Both the position numbers and the translations under genes were made by a program. DNA of 64,000 nucleotides from M3007 sp046160625. Its GTDB lineage: Bacteria; Bacteroidota; Bacteroidia; Chitinophagales; Saprospiraceae. The DNA is taken from positions 24,545 to 88,544 of the forward strand of contig JBJXGZ010000100.1 of NCBI GenBank assembly GCA_046160625.1, given 5' to 3'. The notes under the pieces are model-generated. The model worked only from the letters and a program-made list of their open reading frames with translations, ran no database searches and was not told the origin of the DNA. Shown here in pieces: positions 35,250 to 46,100 of the stretch (position 1 is the first letter of the stretch; each line of letters opens with the position of its first letter).

Positions 35250-35381
35250 GGTTGGATAATTTAGCCTCAAAAATAGCGATTATTTTCACGTGCGCCAGAA
35301 TACGGACTCAAATAAGTTCCCGCTGCTGTCCCAATGGGTGCGGGGTCGTAAGACCCTCGCACGGCGGAGTCACCGCCTGAG

Positions 35382-36758
35382 TTACCCCAGCATCTCCAAA
35401 AACCACTCCCGCTCCGTCAAAATCTTCTCCCCCACAATCTTCTCCCGCAGTGCCGCCACCGCTTTAGCATCGTTAAAATGCAGCGCCATCAGCCGCTCAG
35501 TGTAGTGCAGGATGTGGGTGTAATTGGTGCGGTGATACCCGATAGCCGTGTGGCGGCGGACGTAGTTTTTGAGGCTGGCGAGGTGGCTGTTGAGCAGGTC
35601 GAGTTCGTCGGTTTCGTAGTAGATTTTCAGTTGGTATATCTTGGCAATCATGTTGTTGATGGTGTCTTTGTAATCGGAGCGCTGGAGGTGGAGCAGGGCG
35701 CTGGAGTAGTCCTTGCGGGCGTAGGCCACGCGGGCGAGGTTGAGACTGGCCGTGACATCGCGCCATGCCCGTTCGAGCCTTGGGCGGTATTCAAGGATAA
35801 ATTTTTCTGCCCAATCTGCCTCGCCGACGCGCACGGCAATGGCCACAATATTGGTAAAGGCAAAGCGCGAAATCTGTCCGTTTTCGAGGAGCAGATCGAG
35901 TGCCAGCGCAGCCTGATAGAGGTCGAGGGTGTTGCGCAGCCAGGCAGCACGGGATTCGTTGGCTTTTTTGATGCCAAAATTGATGGCGAGCAGGTATAGG
36001 GTGCGCAGTTCCTCTTTGGGAAAGCTGTCAGCACAGCTGACAAGCATTTCGCGGAAGTGGCCAAAATGCCCTTCGCCCTGCTCAAAAGGGTCGGCAAGGA
36101 AATGATAGCAGTGAAAATACAGCCCGACGGCGGGAATGTCGGCCATTCGTTCGGACTCTGCCAGCACAGCATCGAGCAGCCCGATGCGGTATTCGGTTTT
36201 ATACACGGCCTGGTGCGATACGGCCAGACAAGCCAGCCGCAGTTTTCGTGCCACGAAGGAGGTGTCCATCAGGTCAGAAGTAGCCTGGATATTGAGCGAG
36301 TCCGTGCGTTTTTGCGCGGTATCGAACTGATACTGTTCCCATTCGATCAGGTTCAGGTCGTGGTAATAATCGGCATGCCGCCAGGGTTGACGTTCGCGGC
36401 TTTGGCGGGCTTCCCGGAGGGTGATCTGGAAATGGCGACCCAGGTTGCGCTTGCGGTAGGCGGCGGCGAGGCGGATTTTGCCGCGTTGTTCGTCGCTGAA
36501 TTTTTCTTTGTACACCAGGTATTTTTCCAATAAAGCAAGCAGGGCGGAATTGGCCAAACGCACCCCAAGTCCTTCCTCCAAATGCTCAGGGAGGGGCAAG
36601 GATGCGTTTTCTTGCCCTTTGCAATCGGCCAAAAAATCGAACCATTCCACCAGTTGCGGCCGGGTATTGAAAAATGGGGAGCGGACAAATTTGCCAAACT
36701 CTCGTACTTCGGCGGGTGATAGGGCGGCGAAGGCTTCCCAAAGGAGCGTTTTTTCCAT
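35382..36758 (-). CDS. Helical protein of unknown function
   Basis: 458 aa, not recognised as a named family. No signal peptide or membrane segment; Leu/Ala/Arg-rich, predicted almost wholly helical, with TPR-like pairs such as LNLARVAYARKDYSSALLHLQ in the C-terminal half. The opening LLWEAFAALSPAEVREFGKFVRSPFFN resembles conserved N-termini of long cytoplasmic Bacteroidota hypotheticals. A scaffold or regulatory role is possible but nothing shows it. Higher GC and many Arg/Glu codons compared with neighbours produce several long shadow frames. Convincing as a gene from its length and composition. Start ATG 36758. Confidence 0.82.
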   Translation of the reverse strand: MEKTLLWEAFAALSPAEVREFGKFVRSPFFNTRPQLVEWFDFLADCKGQENASLPLPEHLEEGLGVRLANSALLALLEKYLVYKEKFSDEQRGKIRLAAAYRKRNLGRHFQITLREARQSRERQPWRHADYYHDLNLIEWEQYQFDTAQKRTDSLNIQATSDLMDTSFVARKLRLACLAVSHQAVYKTEYRIGLLDAVLAESERMADIPAVGLYFHCYHFLADPFEQGEGHFGHFREMLVSCADSFPKEELRTLYLLAINFGIKKANESRAAWLRNTLDLYQAALALDLLLENGQISRFAFTNIVAIAVRVGEADWAEKFILEYRPRLERAWRDVTASLNLARVAYARKDYSSALLHLQRSDYKDTINNMIAKIYQLKIYYETDELDLLNSHLASLKNYVRRHTAIGYHRTNYTHILHYTERLMALHFNDAKAVAALREKIVGEKILTEREWFLEMLG

Positions 36759-36995
36759 GCGGTGTGTCTGTTGTGCGGCAAATTTCTGGATTAGTTTTCA
36801 TACTTCAATTTTTACCAATCATTTTTTAAAGTATTGATAATCAGTTTCTTCAAAGACAAAATTTATTTTTTGGCATTACAATCCTGAAAAATTGTCTTTG
36901 CAGGAGCGATCTGCAAGCCGAACATTTGCAGCATCAAAGTCTCTAAGGCAAGCCCCCGCCCGGGACGGAATCATGCAAAAAGACAAATCTCGCTT

Positions 36996-39900
36996 ATGAA
37001 CATCATCCGATTTTACTCCATGCTTGTGCTGCTGTGCCTGTTTAGTGCCATACAGCAATCGGACGCTCAGTGCAACATCGCGTTGGGAGCAGCGCAGACA
37101 AACATCAATTGCTTTGGTGAAACGGGCAGTATTGACCTCACGGTGACGAATGCTGCTTTGCCGGCGAGCTACACTTGGTCGAACGGGGCTACAGACGAAG
37201 ACATTGACGGTCTTTTGCCAGGGCAGTATATCGTGACAGTAATGGACGCGCTGGGATGCGTGGCTAATTTGGCCCGAAACATTGTTGGGCCGTCCGAAGG
37301 TTTGGTTCTCAGCCTTAGCAACAATGGCCCAATTACCTGTCAAAACTTTGGTTCAGACATTAGCTCCGTTTATAGCGGTGGAACCCCTCCGTATCAATTT
37401 AAATGGTCGGACGGTTCAACAGAATCTTATTTATATTATATGTATATTGCTGGCGTCTATACCCTCACCCTTACCGATGCGAATGGATGTACCACCTCGG
37501 CTCAAAACACGGTTTTGTATGACTCGACTTTCCCGGTTGCCGATGCTGGGATCAGTAGGGACATTACCTGCGCCGATAACACCCTTGGCGGAAGCGGAAC
37601 ATCTACAGGCCCAGGCTTTACTTATCTCTGGACAAGTTTTTTTGGCATCGAGCCGGGAATAGATGTGACGCAAGCTTCGATAGCGGTTACGCAGTCAGGG
37701 ATTTATGAGCTGACAGTGACCAGTCTTTTGGGTGGATGTTCCAGCTACGATGACGTCTGGATTGACATAGGTGGGCCTTTTCCGCAGATTTCAGTTCAAA
37801 CACCCCAGAAACTGTCCTGTTTGGTTAGCGAAGTTACATTGAATGCCTCCGGAAGTTCGACAGGGCCCCAATATTCCTATCAGTGGACTACCAACAACGG
37901 AAACATTGTTTTCGGAGAAACTACCTTGACACCCATCGTGGACGAGGCGGGTGATTATCTCCTCAGTCTTACCCACAACGTGGATGGCTGCACCGTGCGG
38001 CGCTATGTCAGCGTGATCGGCGACCACATTGCCAATGCAGGCCCTGACACAGGAATTCCCTGCGGCGATACACAGGTGACTTTGGATGGAAACGGTTCCT
38101 CCAACGGAATTCAATACAGCTATTTATGGACAACCGCTGACGGGAGTATCTTATCTGGTGCGAACACCCAAAACCCCATTGTAAATTTACCCGGAACGTA
38201 CACGCTTTTGGTGGTTGACACCCAAACCGGCTGCACCAAAACAGATGATGTACGGGTGTTCCCCGGGCCGGTCATTCCACAGGGAGACTTTTCTAATCTG
38301 GATGTTTCCTGTACGGGACAACTTGGTATTGCCGCTGTAATCATGACGCAGGGTACTGGTCCGTATACTTACCTCTGGTCAAATGGTTCAGTTCAGCCAT
38401 CAATTATCAATATTGCCCAAGGCACTTATTCCGTAACGGTCACGGACGCCACCGGATGCGATTACTACGGCGTGACGGAAATAAAAGATACTTCAACCCT
38501 GACGCTTAGCGCACAGATAACGGCGCCCAACTGCATTCCGGGCAATGACGGTGCAATTGATTTGACTGCAACAGGCGTATTTGGACCTTTTGAATACGCA
38601 TGGAGTACGGGTGAAACGACGCAGGATTTGAACAATTTGACTGCCGGAACCTACACGGTGACAGTCACTTATGCCGTGGGCACATGCTCTCAAACCTTGA
38701 GTGTTGCGCTGACAAATTCTTCAGGGATTGCCCTGAGCACTGTTGTAACAGATGCCAATTCCTGTCTTGGTGCCAACGGACTTATAGACCTTACTGTAAC
38801 AGGTGGAACTGGTCCCTATGTCTATACTTGGAGCGATGGAGAGAATACCCAGGATGCATCACCGCTTGTGATTGGAACATTCACGGTTACCGTCACTGAT
38901 GCTTCAAGTTGCACCCAAACGACCAGCGCAACCGTTAATGATGGGTTCAACCTGAGCTTAAATCTGGTTAAAACCGATGCATCCTGTTCGGGCGCTTGCA
39001 ATGGCTCGCTCAACCTGACCGTAACGGGCGGCATTATTCCATATCAGTATTTTTGGAGTCCTGGAAATACCACTCAAGACATCTCAGGACTTTGCCAAGG
39101 CACTTATACGGTCACAGTCTCCGATGTAAATGGCTGCACTAAAACAACCAGTGCGACGGTCGGTCAGCCCCCCGGATTGACCCTTAGCGCAGTGGTCACG
39201 GCTTCTACAGCCTGTGCCTTCACAAATGGAGCGATTGACCTTACGGTAGCACCACCAGGGAGCTATACCTACGCTTGGTCAGTTGGTCAAACCACCGAAG
39301 ATTTAAGCAACATCCCTGCTGGAACCTACACAGTCACCGTGAGCGACGGTGTAAGCTGTACGGCTGTGGATTCCTACATTGTTCAAGATGATCCCAATTC
39401 CCCCAATCCTTCTGCAATAGCCACCCCTTCAACTTGTGATCTAAACAATGGCAGTATTGATGCCAGCATAACAGGTGGCATACTGCCATACACTTTCCTT
39501 TGGTGGACCGGAGCAACGACGGAAGACCTATCCAACATCCCTTCAGGCAACTATTGGCTCACGGTGACAGGCGCGAACGGTTGTACCAATACCGTCAGCG
39601 TTGATGTGACGAACAACAACCAAACCATTACTTTAAATGCAACTGTGGCTCCTAATACGGTTTGTGTTGGCAACCCGAATGGAAGTATTGATCTAACCGC
39701 AGGGCCTTTAACCACTTATACCTACACCTGGTCAAACGGCGCTACCACCCAAGACCCCAGCAACCTGCCTCCGGGTGATTATACCGTGACGGTAAGTGCG
39801 GGTGGTACCTGCATAGAATTTGCAATTTATAATGTGCCTGACAACTCCAATGCTCCAACCATCATCCCTATCGTTACCGATGCTTCCTGCAATGGGAATG

Positions 39901-42479
39901 ATGGGGCGATTGATCTGACCATTACCAATGGCGTTTCACCTTATACGGTTGACTGGTTCAATATTCCAGGAGCCAACAATCCACAGGACATATCCAACCT
40001 TTCTGCGGGCACTTACACTTGCACCGTCACGGATGCGATTGGTTGCAACCAAGTGGTGAGCGTGACCGTTGGACAACTGTCTGACCTTTCGGTTTCTTTT
40101 GTAAAAAATGATGTCGCGTGTTTTGGTGGAAATAACGGTTCTATTAACCTGACGGCAACGGGGACGGCAACGCCATTTACATACTTGTGGTCAAATGGTT
40201 CTACAATGGAAGATTTAGGCGCCTTCTTGATCGCAGGCACTTATACAGTAACGGTCACGGACGCAAACCTGTGTTCAAAAACGGTAAGTGCAACCATCAC
40301 TCAGCCCGCTGATATTGTATTGTCTACTGTGACAAATCCAGTTTTATGCTTTGGTGGTAGTAATGGTTCAATTGATTTGAGTGTATCTGGCGGTTCACCT
40401 GGTTATACTTACCTGTGGAACAATGGATCAACCGCCCAGGATTTGAACAATATGCCCGTAGGCATTTACACGGTTACAGTAACCGATTCGCACGGCTGTA
40501 TAAAAATAACGAATGCAGTCGTAAACGGGTCCGCCCCACTCACATTCACAATCGTCTCCCTATCCAACGATTGCAGCACCGAAGTTATCACTGGCCCAAA
40601 CCTACCCAACTTAACCTACCAATGGACTGGTCCCAATGGCTTTACCTCCACTACAACGGCCATTACCGCTAATTTTTCCGGCCTGTATAGCCTCACCATT
40701 ACCAATGCAAACGGCTGCACGGCCACTAATGATTACACCGTAAATCTTTCCGGCGGAGGTGCTTGTGGCGCCATAATTGGCCGCGTGTTCCACGATGAAA
40801 ATGAAAGTTGTACGCTCAATGCGGGCGAACCCGGCCTCGCAGGCTGGATCGTTCGGGCTGAAGGGCTGAGCGACACGCTTTATGGGGTAACTGATGTATT
40901 GGGCCGATATGTGGTGGGAGTACCGGTAGGCACTTATGCCATGAAAGTGTTCGTACCCAATGGCCTCTGGACGATTTGCCCCGGTGGGGCAATGGTTACC
41001 GTGGGTATAGCCGGCGACACTATTGCCGGTGGAGACTTCCCTGTGCAGTCCATATTCATCTGTCCGGCATTGACGGTAAGTATCGGGACCAACCAATTGC
41101 GGCGCTGCTTTCCTAATAATTTTTACCAAGTTGAGTATTGCAACCAAGGCACTCAGAAGGCCGAAGATGCCTTTGTTACAGTTGTGCTTGACCAATATTT
41201 GACGGTCCTTTCGGTCTCTGCTCCTTACACGGATCTAGGGGCCAATGCTATTCAAGTGGAAGTCGGCGACCTGGAAATAGGGGAATGCGGAATGTTCAAG
41301 ATCCAGGTTTTTGTAGGCTGCAACGCTCAACTTGGCCAGACACATTGCACCCAGGCTGCTATTTACCCCGACACCCTTTGTGTGCCAACCAATTCCAGTT
41401 GGTCTGGAGCAAGCCTCAACATAAGCAGCATTTGCGATTCTGATTCGCTTCGGTTCCGGATCCAAAATACTGGTGCGGGTGGGATGAATGGCTCCAGCGG
41501 GTATATTGTAGTAGAAGACGGAATCATGTTTAGGAGTGGGACGCTGGATCCCTTGGCATCGGGCGCTTCTATGATTATTGCCGTACCATCCAACGGGAGC
41601 ACCTGGCGGGTAGAAGTGGGGCAAGAACTTTTCCATCCTTATGCTGCGCCTGTTGGACTTTCAGTGGAAGGCTGCGTCACAAGTTCTTCGTTTTCAACAG
41701 GTTTTGTCAACCAATTCCCCTACAATGATGAGCCCCCAACGCTAGATATTGATTGCACCACGAATATCGGCTCCTTTGACCCGAACGATAAACACGGCTA
41801 CCCTGTCGGCTACGGGGCGGACCACTACATCCGCCCCGGCACCGACATTGAGTACCTCGTTCGTTTTCAGAATACCGGGACGGATACGGCCTTCACGGTG
41901 CAAATTGTTGATACACTCTCCTCTTGGCTCGATCCAGCCACCATTCGTTTTGGTGCCAGCAGCCACCCGTACCGTTACGACCTTAATGGAGAAGGCGTTG
42001 TACATTTCATTTTTGAGAACATCCTTTTGCCCGATTCTAATACGAACGAGGTGGCCTCGCACGGTTTTGCCAAGTTCAACATCAAACCACGCTCCGATAC
42101 CCCGCTAGAAACGCTGATTGAAAACACGGCGGCTATTTATTTCGATTTCAACGACCCTGTTTTTACCAATACTACCTTCCACCGCTTGGGAGACAACTTC
42201 ATCACCGTTGGTCTTTGGCAACCAGAAATGCCTAAAGCACAGGTGATTGCTGTGCCAAATCCCTTCTATGAGCAGACCCTGCTTGAAGTAAAAGGACTTG
42301 TCCGCAGCACAGGATTGCGTTTGCAAGTGTTTGATCTTCTGGGGAATGTGATCCGGGAAATGGAATCGGAAAACACGTTTTTCCAATTGAAAAAAGGGGA
42401 TTGGCCTTCAGGGATTTACTTGTTTAAAATCACCCAAAACGGGCGGCTCGTAGGGAGCGGGAAATTGATGGCGGAGTAG
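36996..42479 (+). CDS. SprB-repeat adhesin with T9SS type A sorting domain
   Basis: 1827 aa. Signal peptide about 1-24 (ending QQSDA). About fifteen SprB-type repeats of about 75 residues follow, each with a Cys pair, [S/N]G(S/A)IDLT, YTYxWSNGxTTQDL and GTYTVTVTDAxGC (for example GTYTVTVTDANLCSKTVSAT). After these come an SdrD B-like module (IIGRVFHDENESCTLNAGEP...), a DUF7619/DUF11-like region with IGSFDPNDKHGYPVGYG and YLVRFQNTGTDTAF, and a type A T9SS domain (VPNPFYEQTLLEV...LRLQVFDLLGNVI...WPSGIYLFKI). SprB carries the adhesins of gliding Flavobacterium. This protein likely serves adhesion or gliding, or binds polysaccharide. ATG at 36996 gives the signal peptide. Confidence 0.93.
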   Translation: MNIIRFYSMLVLLCLFSAIQQSDAQCNIALGAAQTNINCFGETGSIDLTVTNAALPASYTWSNGATDEDIDGLLPGQYIVTVMDALGCVANLARNIVGPSEGLVLSLSNNGPITCQNFGSDISSVYSGGTPPYQFKWSDGSTESYLYYMYIAGVYTLTLTDANGCTTSAQNTVLYDSTFPVADAGISRDITCADNTLGGSGTSTGPGFTYLWTSFFGIEPGIDVTQASIAVTQSGIYELTVTSLLGGCSSYDDVWIDIGGPFPQISVQTPQKLSCLVSEVTLNASGSSTGPQYSYQWTTNNGNIVFGETTLTPIVDEAGDYLLSLTHNVDGCTVRRYVSVIGDHIANAGPDTGIPCGDTQVTLDGNGSSNGIQYSYLWTTADGSILSGANTQNPIVNLPGTYTLLVVDTQTGCTKTDDVRVFPGPVIPQGDFSNLDVSCTGQLGIAAVIMTQGTGPYTYLWSNGSVQPSIINIAQGTYSVTVTDATGCDYYGVTEIKDTSTLTLSAQITAPNCIPGNDGAIDLTATGVFGPFEYAWSTGETTQDLNNLTAGTYTVTVTYAVGTCSQTLSVALTNSSGIALSTVVTDANSCLGANGLIDLTVTGGTGPYVYTWSDGENTQDASPLVIGTFTVTVTDASSCTQTTSATVNDGFNLSLNLVKTDASCSGACNGSLNLTVTGGIIPYQYFWSPGNTTQDISGLCQGTYTVTVSDVNGCTKTTSATVGQPPGLTLSAVVTASTACAFTNGAIDLTVAPPGSYTYAWSVGQTTEDLSNIPAGTYTVTVSDGVSCTAVDSYIVQDDPNSPNPSAIATPSTCDLNNGSIDASITGGILPYTFLWWTGATTEDLSNIPSGNYWLTVTGANGCTNTVSVDVTNNNQTITLNATVAPNTVCVGNPNGSIDLTAGPLTTYTYTWSNGATTQDPSNLPPGDYTVTVSAGGTCIEFAIYNVPDNSNAPTIIPIVTDASCNGNDGAIDLTITNGVSPYTVDWFNIPGANNPQDISNLSAGTYTCTVTDAIGCNQVVSVTVGQLSDLSVSFVKNDVACFGGNNGSINLTATGTATPFTYLWSNGSTMEDLGAFLIAGTYTVTVTDANLCSKTVSATITQPADIVLSTVTNPVLCFGGSNGSIDLSVSGGSPGYTYLWNNGSTAQDLNNMPVGIYTVTVTDSHGCIKITNAVVNGSAPLTFTIVSLSNDCSTEVITGPNLPNLTYQWTGPNGFTSTTTAITANFSGLYSLTITNANGCTATNDYTVNLSGGGACGAIIGRVFHDENESCTLNAGEPGLAGWIVRAEGLSDTLYGVTDVLGRYVVGVPVGTYAMKVFVPNGLWTICPGGAMVTVGIAGDTIAGGDFPVQSIFICPALTVSIGTNQLRRCFPNNFYQVEYCNQGTQKAEDAFVTVVLDQYLTVLSVSAPYTDLGANAIQVEVGDLEIGECGMFKIQVFVGCNAQLGQTHCTQAAIYPDTLCVPTNSSWSGASLNISSICDSDSLRFRIQNTGAGGMNGSSGYIVVEDGIMFRSGTLDPLASGASMIIAVPSNGSTWRVEVGQELFHPYAAPVGLSVEGCVTSSSFSTGFVNQFPYNDEPPTLDIDCTTNIGSFDPNDKHGYPVGYGADHYIRPGTDIEYLVRFQNTGTDTAFTVQIVDTLSSWLDPATIRFGASSHPYRYDLNGEGVVHFIFENILLPDSNTNEVASHGFAKFNIKPRSDTPLETLIENTAAIYFDFNDPVFTNTTFHRLGDNFITVGLWQPEMPKAQVIAVPNPFYEQTLLEVKGLVRSTGLRLQVFDLLGNVIREMESENTFFQLKKGDWPSGIYLFKITQNGRLVGSGKLMAE

Positions 42480-42497
42480 GGGACTAGCGTCCCAAAT

Positions 42498-42602
42498 TAA
42501 GAGGGGGGGGGCACGGATGTCACGGATTAGACACGGATTTTTTATCAAAACGCGTAAAAAAATCCGTGTCTAATCCGTGCAATCCGTGGCCCTCCCCTCT
42601 TA
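42498..42602. repeat. CACGGATTA word-repeat hairpin after the SprB-like gene
   Basis: Arms of about 45 nt (about 42498-42543 and 42556-42602) are nearly complementary. Each carries CACGGAT three times at 9-11 nt spacing with a G-rich end. It lies 19 nt after the adhesin stop codon and could stop its transcript. Confidence 0.85.
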
Positions 42603-42649
42603 ACAAGGTTAAATTGCATGCAACCAAAGGAATTGCCAAACGATAGATG

Positions 42650-42657
42650 TAACTTTG
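42650..42657 (+). promoter_or_regulatory. Possible -7 element of tatA
   Basis: TAACTTTG matches TAnnTTTG and lies 70 nt before the tatA start. There is no clear -33 TTG at the usual spacing. Weak-to-moderate call. Confidence 0.38.
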
Positions 42658-42726
42658 CGCAGTCTTTAGGGTCAAAGGCATTCCGGGCGCGGGCGCCCGA
42701 TTTTTCCACTTAAAAATTCAACGACT

Positions 42727-42942
42727 ATGACTGCTACTTTTTTATTTCTCGGCAACCTCGGCGGCTCGGAGCTCGTGCTTATCTTTTTGGTAGTGCTGCT
42801 CCTTTTCGGGGGTCAAAAAATTCCTGAACTCATGCGTGGCCTAGGGCGCGGCATCCGCGAATTCAACAGCGCTAAAAATTCGGTAGAAGACGAAATCCGT
42901 CAAGGAATGCGCGATGCAGAAAAGAAGCCCATCGAAAAATAA
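42727..42942 (+). CDS. tatA: Sec-independent translocase subunit TatA/E
   Basis: 71 aa. One N-terminal membrane helix (about 14-28, LVLIFLVVLLLFGG), the hinge GGQKIPELMRGLGRGIREF, an amphipathic helix and a charged tail: the complete TatA/E plan. It forms the pore of the twin-arginine system that exports folded proteins. A Tat-dependent substrate is predicted in this window at 57757-58410. It is a single-gene unit with its own strong terminator. Confidence 0.95.
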   Translation: MTATFLFLGNLGGSELVLIFLVVLLLFGGQKIPELMRGLGRGIREFNSAKNSVEDEIRQGMRDAEKKPIEK

Positions 42943-42972
42943 TCGAAGGTTTTGATCTTGATCGCATCAACG

Positions 42973-43007
42973 ATAAGCCCCGCTTGGCACTGCCAAGCGG
43001 GGCTTAT
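42973..43007 (+). terminator. Strong terminator after tatA
   Basis: 17-bp perfect stem (42973-42989 with 42991-43007), GC-rich centre, followed by a T-rich tract. It is 30 nt after the tatA stop codon. Confidence 0.92.
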
Positions 43008-43017
43008 GTTTATCACT

Positions 43018-43132
43018 TTTACCCGCCGCAGCTTTTGCACCTGCCGTATCACGAGCGAAAGCGGGTACAAAACACTTTATCTCTCCATCACTTCATCACT
43101 TTTACCCGCCGTAGCATTAGCGAAGGAGGGCA
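43018..43132. repeat. Two ACCCGCC palindrome copies after dnaB
   Basis: Two copies related to TTTTACCCGCCGTAGC...GCGAAGGCGGG (about 43018-43066 and 43097-43132), separated by CATCACTT words. They directly abut the dnaB stop codon. Same core as the carbonic anhydrase leader and the aroC insert. Confidence 0.7.
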
Positions 43133-46100
43133 TTAAAAAGGAATATCTTCATCGTTCATCCTCGACTGTCTGGAAATTACACTAGGCTGGAATGGCCCGG
43201 TAAGCGGGTCTGAAAGTCCTGCGAAAGAGGGGTCGTCCAGGTTGCTGAACTTGGCAAAGGTGTCGGTAAATTTTAGCTTAATGGTATCCAGCGCTCCATT
43301 TCGGTGCTTAGCAATGATAAACTCGGCGATACCTTTCAGGCTTTGGCCTTGCTCGTCTTCGAGGATCTGATAGTATTCCGGGCGGTAGATAAAGGAGACG
43401 ATGTCGGCATCTTGCTCGATGCTGTTGTGTACGATGAAATCGTTTGCAACAAAGTTGTGAACTTCAAGCACCGTAGCATCGTAGACATCCTCTGTGCCGA
43501 GTGGTGTAATTGACTTGATTTTGTCCCAATAAATATCTGAATTTACCAGATTCGAAATTTGTTCGTCAGGTAAAAATCGCTCAATCCGGCTCATTCTTTC
43601 ACGTGAAATCCCATGTTTGAAAAGAGTACTCCCTGCATAAGACATTTCAAGTTGTTCCGAAAAACCGCGCCAAGAAAGGCCATGTTCTTTTTTTGCTGTT
43701 TGGATTGCGCCACGCCAAGCTTCCTTTGGAATGGTGTCATTGTTGGGATTTCCCACTATTCCGTCCAAAGCAAGTAGTATATCTGGAATTTTTGACCCAC
43801 GCTCACCATGGCAACCAATTTGAAACAAGAATTTCAATTGGTATTCTTTGCTTTCAACCCAAATATTGAAACTGGGCCTATAGTTCCCTTTTTTTGTCGT
43901 TCTAATGGAAGATTGAATGCCAAGACGGAGTAAAAGATGCTGTACCTGCTCAGCCAAAACAGGGCTGGTAGTGCCATAATAAATCGCAGGAGAAGGGCTG
44001 CGGCCTTCTTGCGCGGTGTTCCAGCTAATATTACCATCAGTCGCCCATAAGTGATGAAGGAAATGCGCAATGTATTCCTCATCGCTCTCAAACAGGTCAT
44101 CTGGTAGCCGTTTATCATAGGCGCGAACACGCTGCAAGCCCATTTTTTCGTACCATATCGTGATCGGATGTTTTACCCGATGCGTAAGTCGGTAAGGTGA
44201 AGTCAGGTAAGTATGCCACCAGTTTTCCTGCGGTACTATTCTACCCTCGATACCAAACAGTTCTTTTGCACTGGCATTGACAACTTCTATATTGGCTTTG
44301 TCAGCATTTGTATAGTGATAAGGTGATTTTGGCAAAATACAACCGTCTCCAATCAGGTGTGCCAACAAAGTCAACTCCGTTTTCGAAAGTGGATTGGAGG
44401 GCATCGAAACATTGATTTTTCTTGGCATCGCGATGCGATCACCTACCTGCAAATTTTCCAATGCTACCCAACCATCCAATTTGAAGAAAGGGTGGTTTGC
44501 ACTGGCCTTAATGCTGCGGCCTGAATGGGTTTTAATTTCAAAAACTTGCTTCTGGCCAGAATAAAAAGCCTTCACCAGATGCTGCGGACGCACTTTTAGG
44601 TCATCTGTCATGCCTAACGACGAGAAGGTGTCCTGGTAGGGTCGTTCTGCCAAATGTTGAATGCTGACACGGCGGCCTGTTTCGGCATCAACCAGAAGCG
44701 TGTCGCCCGTTAGGCATCCTGACTCTCTCAAATCACTCAACTGCGGCCTTTTACTCCCCCCCCGCACTTCCACGGCCCGGCTCAACTGCGAAAGCGCGAT
44801 AACCGGCACGTTCAACTCCTTTGCCAAGGATTTGAGCGCACGCGATATGCTGCCGATTTCTTGTTCCCGGTTGCCCTGTCTGTTGTTGTCCGCAGAGCCG
44901 GTCATCAATTGAAGGTAGTCAATTACGACCAGCTGAATATCGTGCTGCATTTTGAGGCGACGGCATTTGGCGCGGAGTTCAAAGATGTTGATGGCCGGGG
45001 TGTCGTCAATAAAAATCGGCACGGCGTTGAGCCTTTCCACGGTGCTTTGGAGCATTTGCCACTCGTAATCTTCCAGTTTCCCGTTTCGGAATTTGTTGGC
45101 GGGGATTTCTGATTCCATCGAAATGAGTCGCTGCACGAGTTGCGTAGAGGCCATTTCCAGCGAAAAAAGGGCGATCCCTTTGCCGAAGTCACGGGCCGCG
45201 TTCAATGCTACGGCGAGCACCATGGAGGTATTGTGTGTCACGGTCATGTCTTCCAGCAGGAAAAGCCCGTTGCCATCTAACTCAAATCCATAATAATCGT
45301 CCACTTTGTCCGCTTCGACCTGAATGCCTGTCACCTGCCAGTTTATCTTGCTCTTCCAGGGGTTGGATTGTTTCCGTTTGATGCGTACAGGCACTTTATC
45401 AAGGTCGCCATATATGCGTAAACGCCAAACGGTGCTTTCAAAACCAATAGAGGTGATTTGCGCTTTTTTGGAAATCAAGGAGGTTCTGAATCCCAAAGTA
45501 TCGCACAAAAACTTGATCTCACGGGCAAGTTGTTCCTTTTTTTGGGTAATTTCAAAACCATTGGATTGCAAGAGGTAATGACCGTCGCTGTCAATCAATC
45601 CGGCCAGCAATTCGAGGCGTTTTGAAGTGGAATTGATCAGATAATCCTGCGGAATGTGTTTGTTTCCTAACACACCCAATTCGCGCAACATACCGTGCAG
45701 TGAATATCCCATCGCGTGTTGGCGATCATTTGCAATGCAGTAAATCGGGCATTTTTCAGGCGCTTGCTGGTGTTTTTTCAAATGCAGTCCCAATTCCTGA
45801 GAATATGATTCCAGATAATTCACCACTTCTTCATCGGTAGTGGAAATATTACTGTTCTCGGAAGTGCCGTCGCCCAGCCATAATCCAATGAAGTAGGGGT
45901 GAACTGGAAGGGTTTTTTCGGTAAACTCGACAGCCGTTTTGTAGCCTTTGTAATTGGTCTTGAACTTAGTCGACTTCCCCAGGTAATCTTTCACGCTAAT
46001 ATTCAAAATATCCCCGTTTTGATGCTTCCACTCTGTCCGGCTGCGCTTCAGAGAAAGGATATGGCTTTCGTTCACCCGGTAGTCAATGCCTTTGTTTTGG

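Noticed and set aside
35320..35381. Short hairpin-like GC-rich sequences near the DUF433 gene
   Set aside because: Small palindromes (GGGTCGTAAGACCC and GGCGGAGTCACCGCC) are present but too short and isolated to assign a role.
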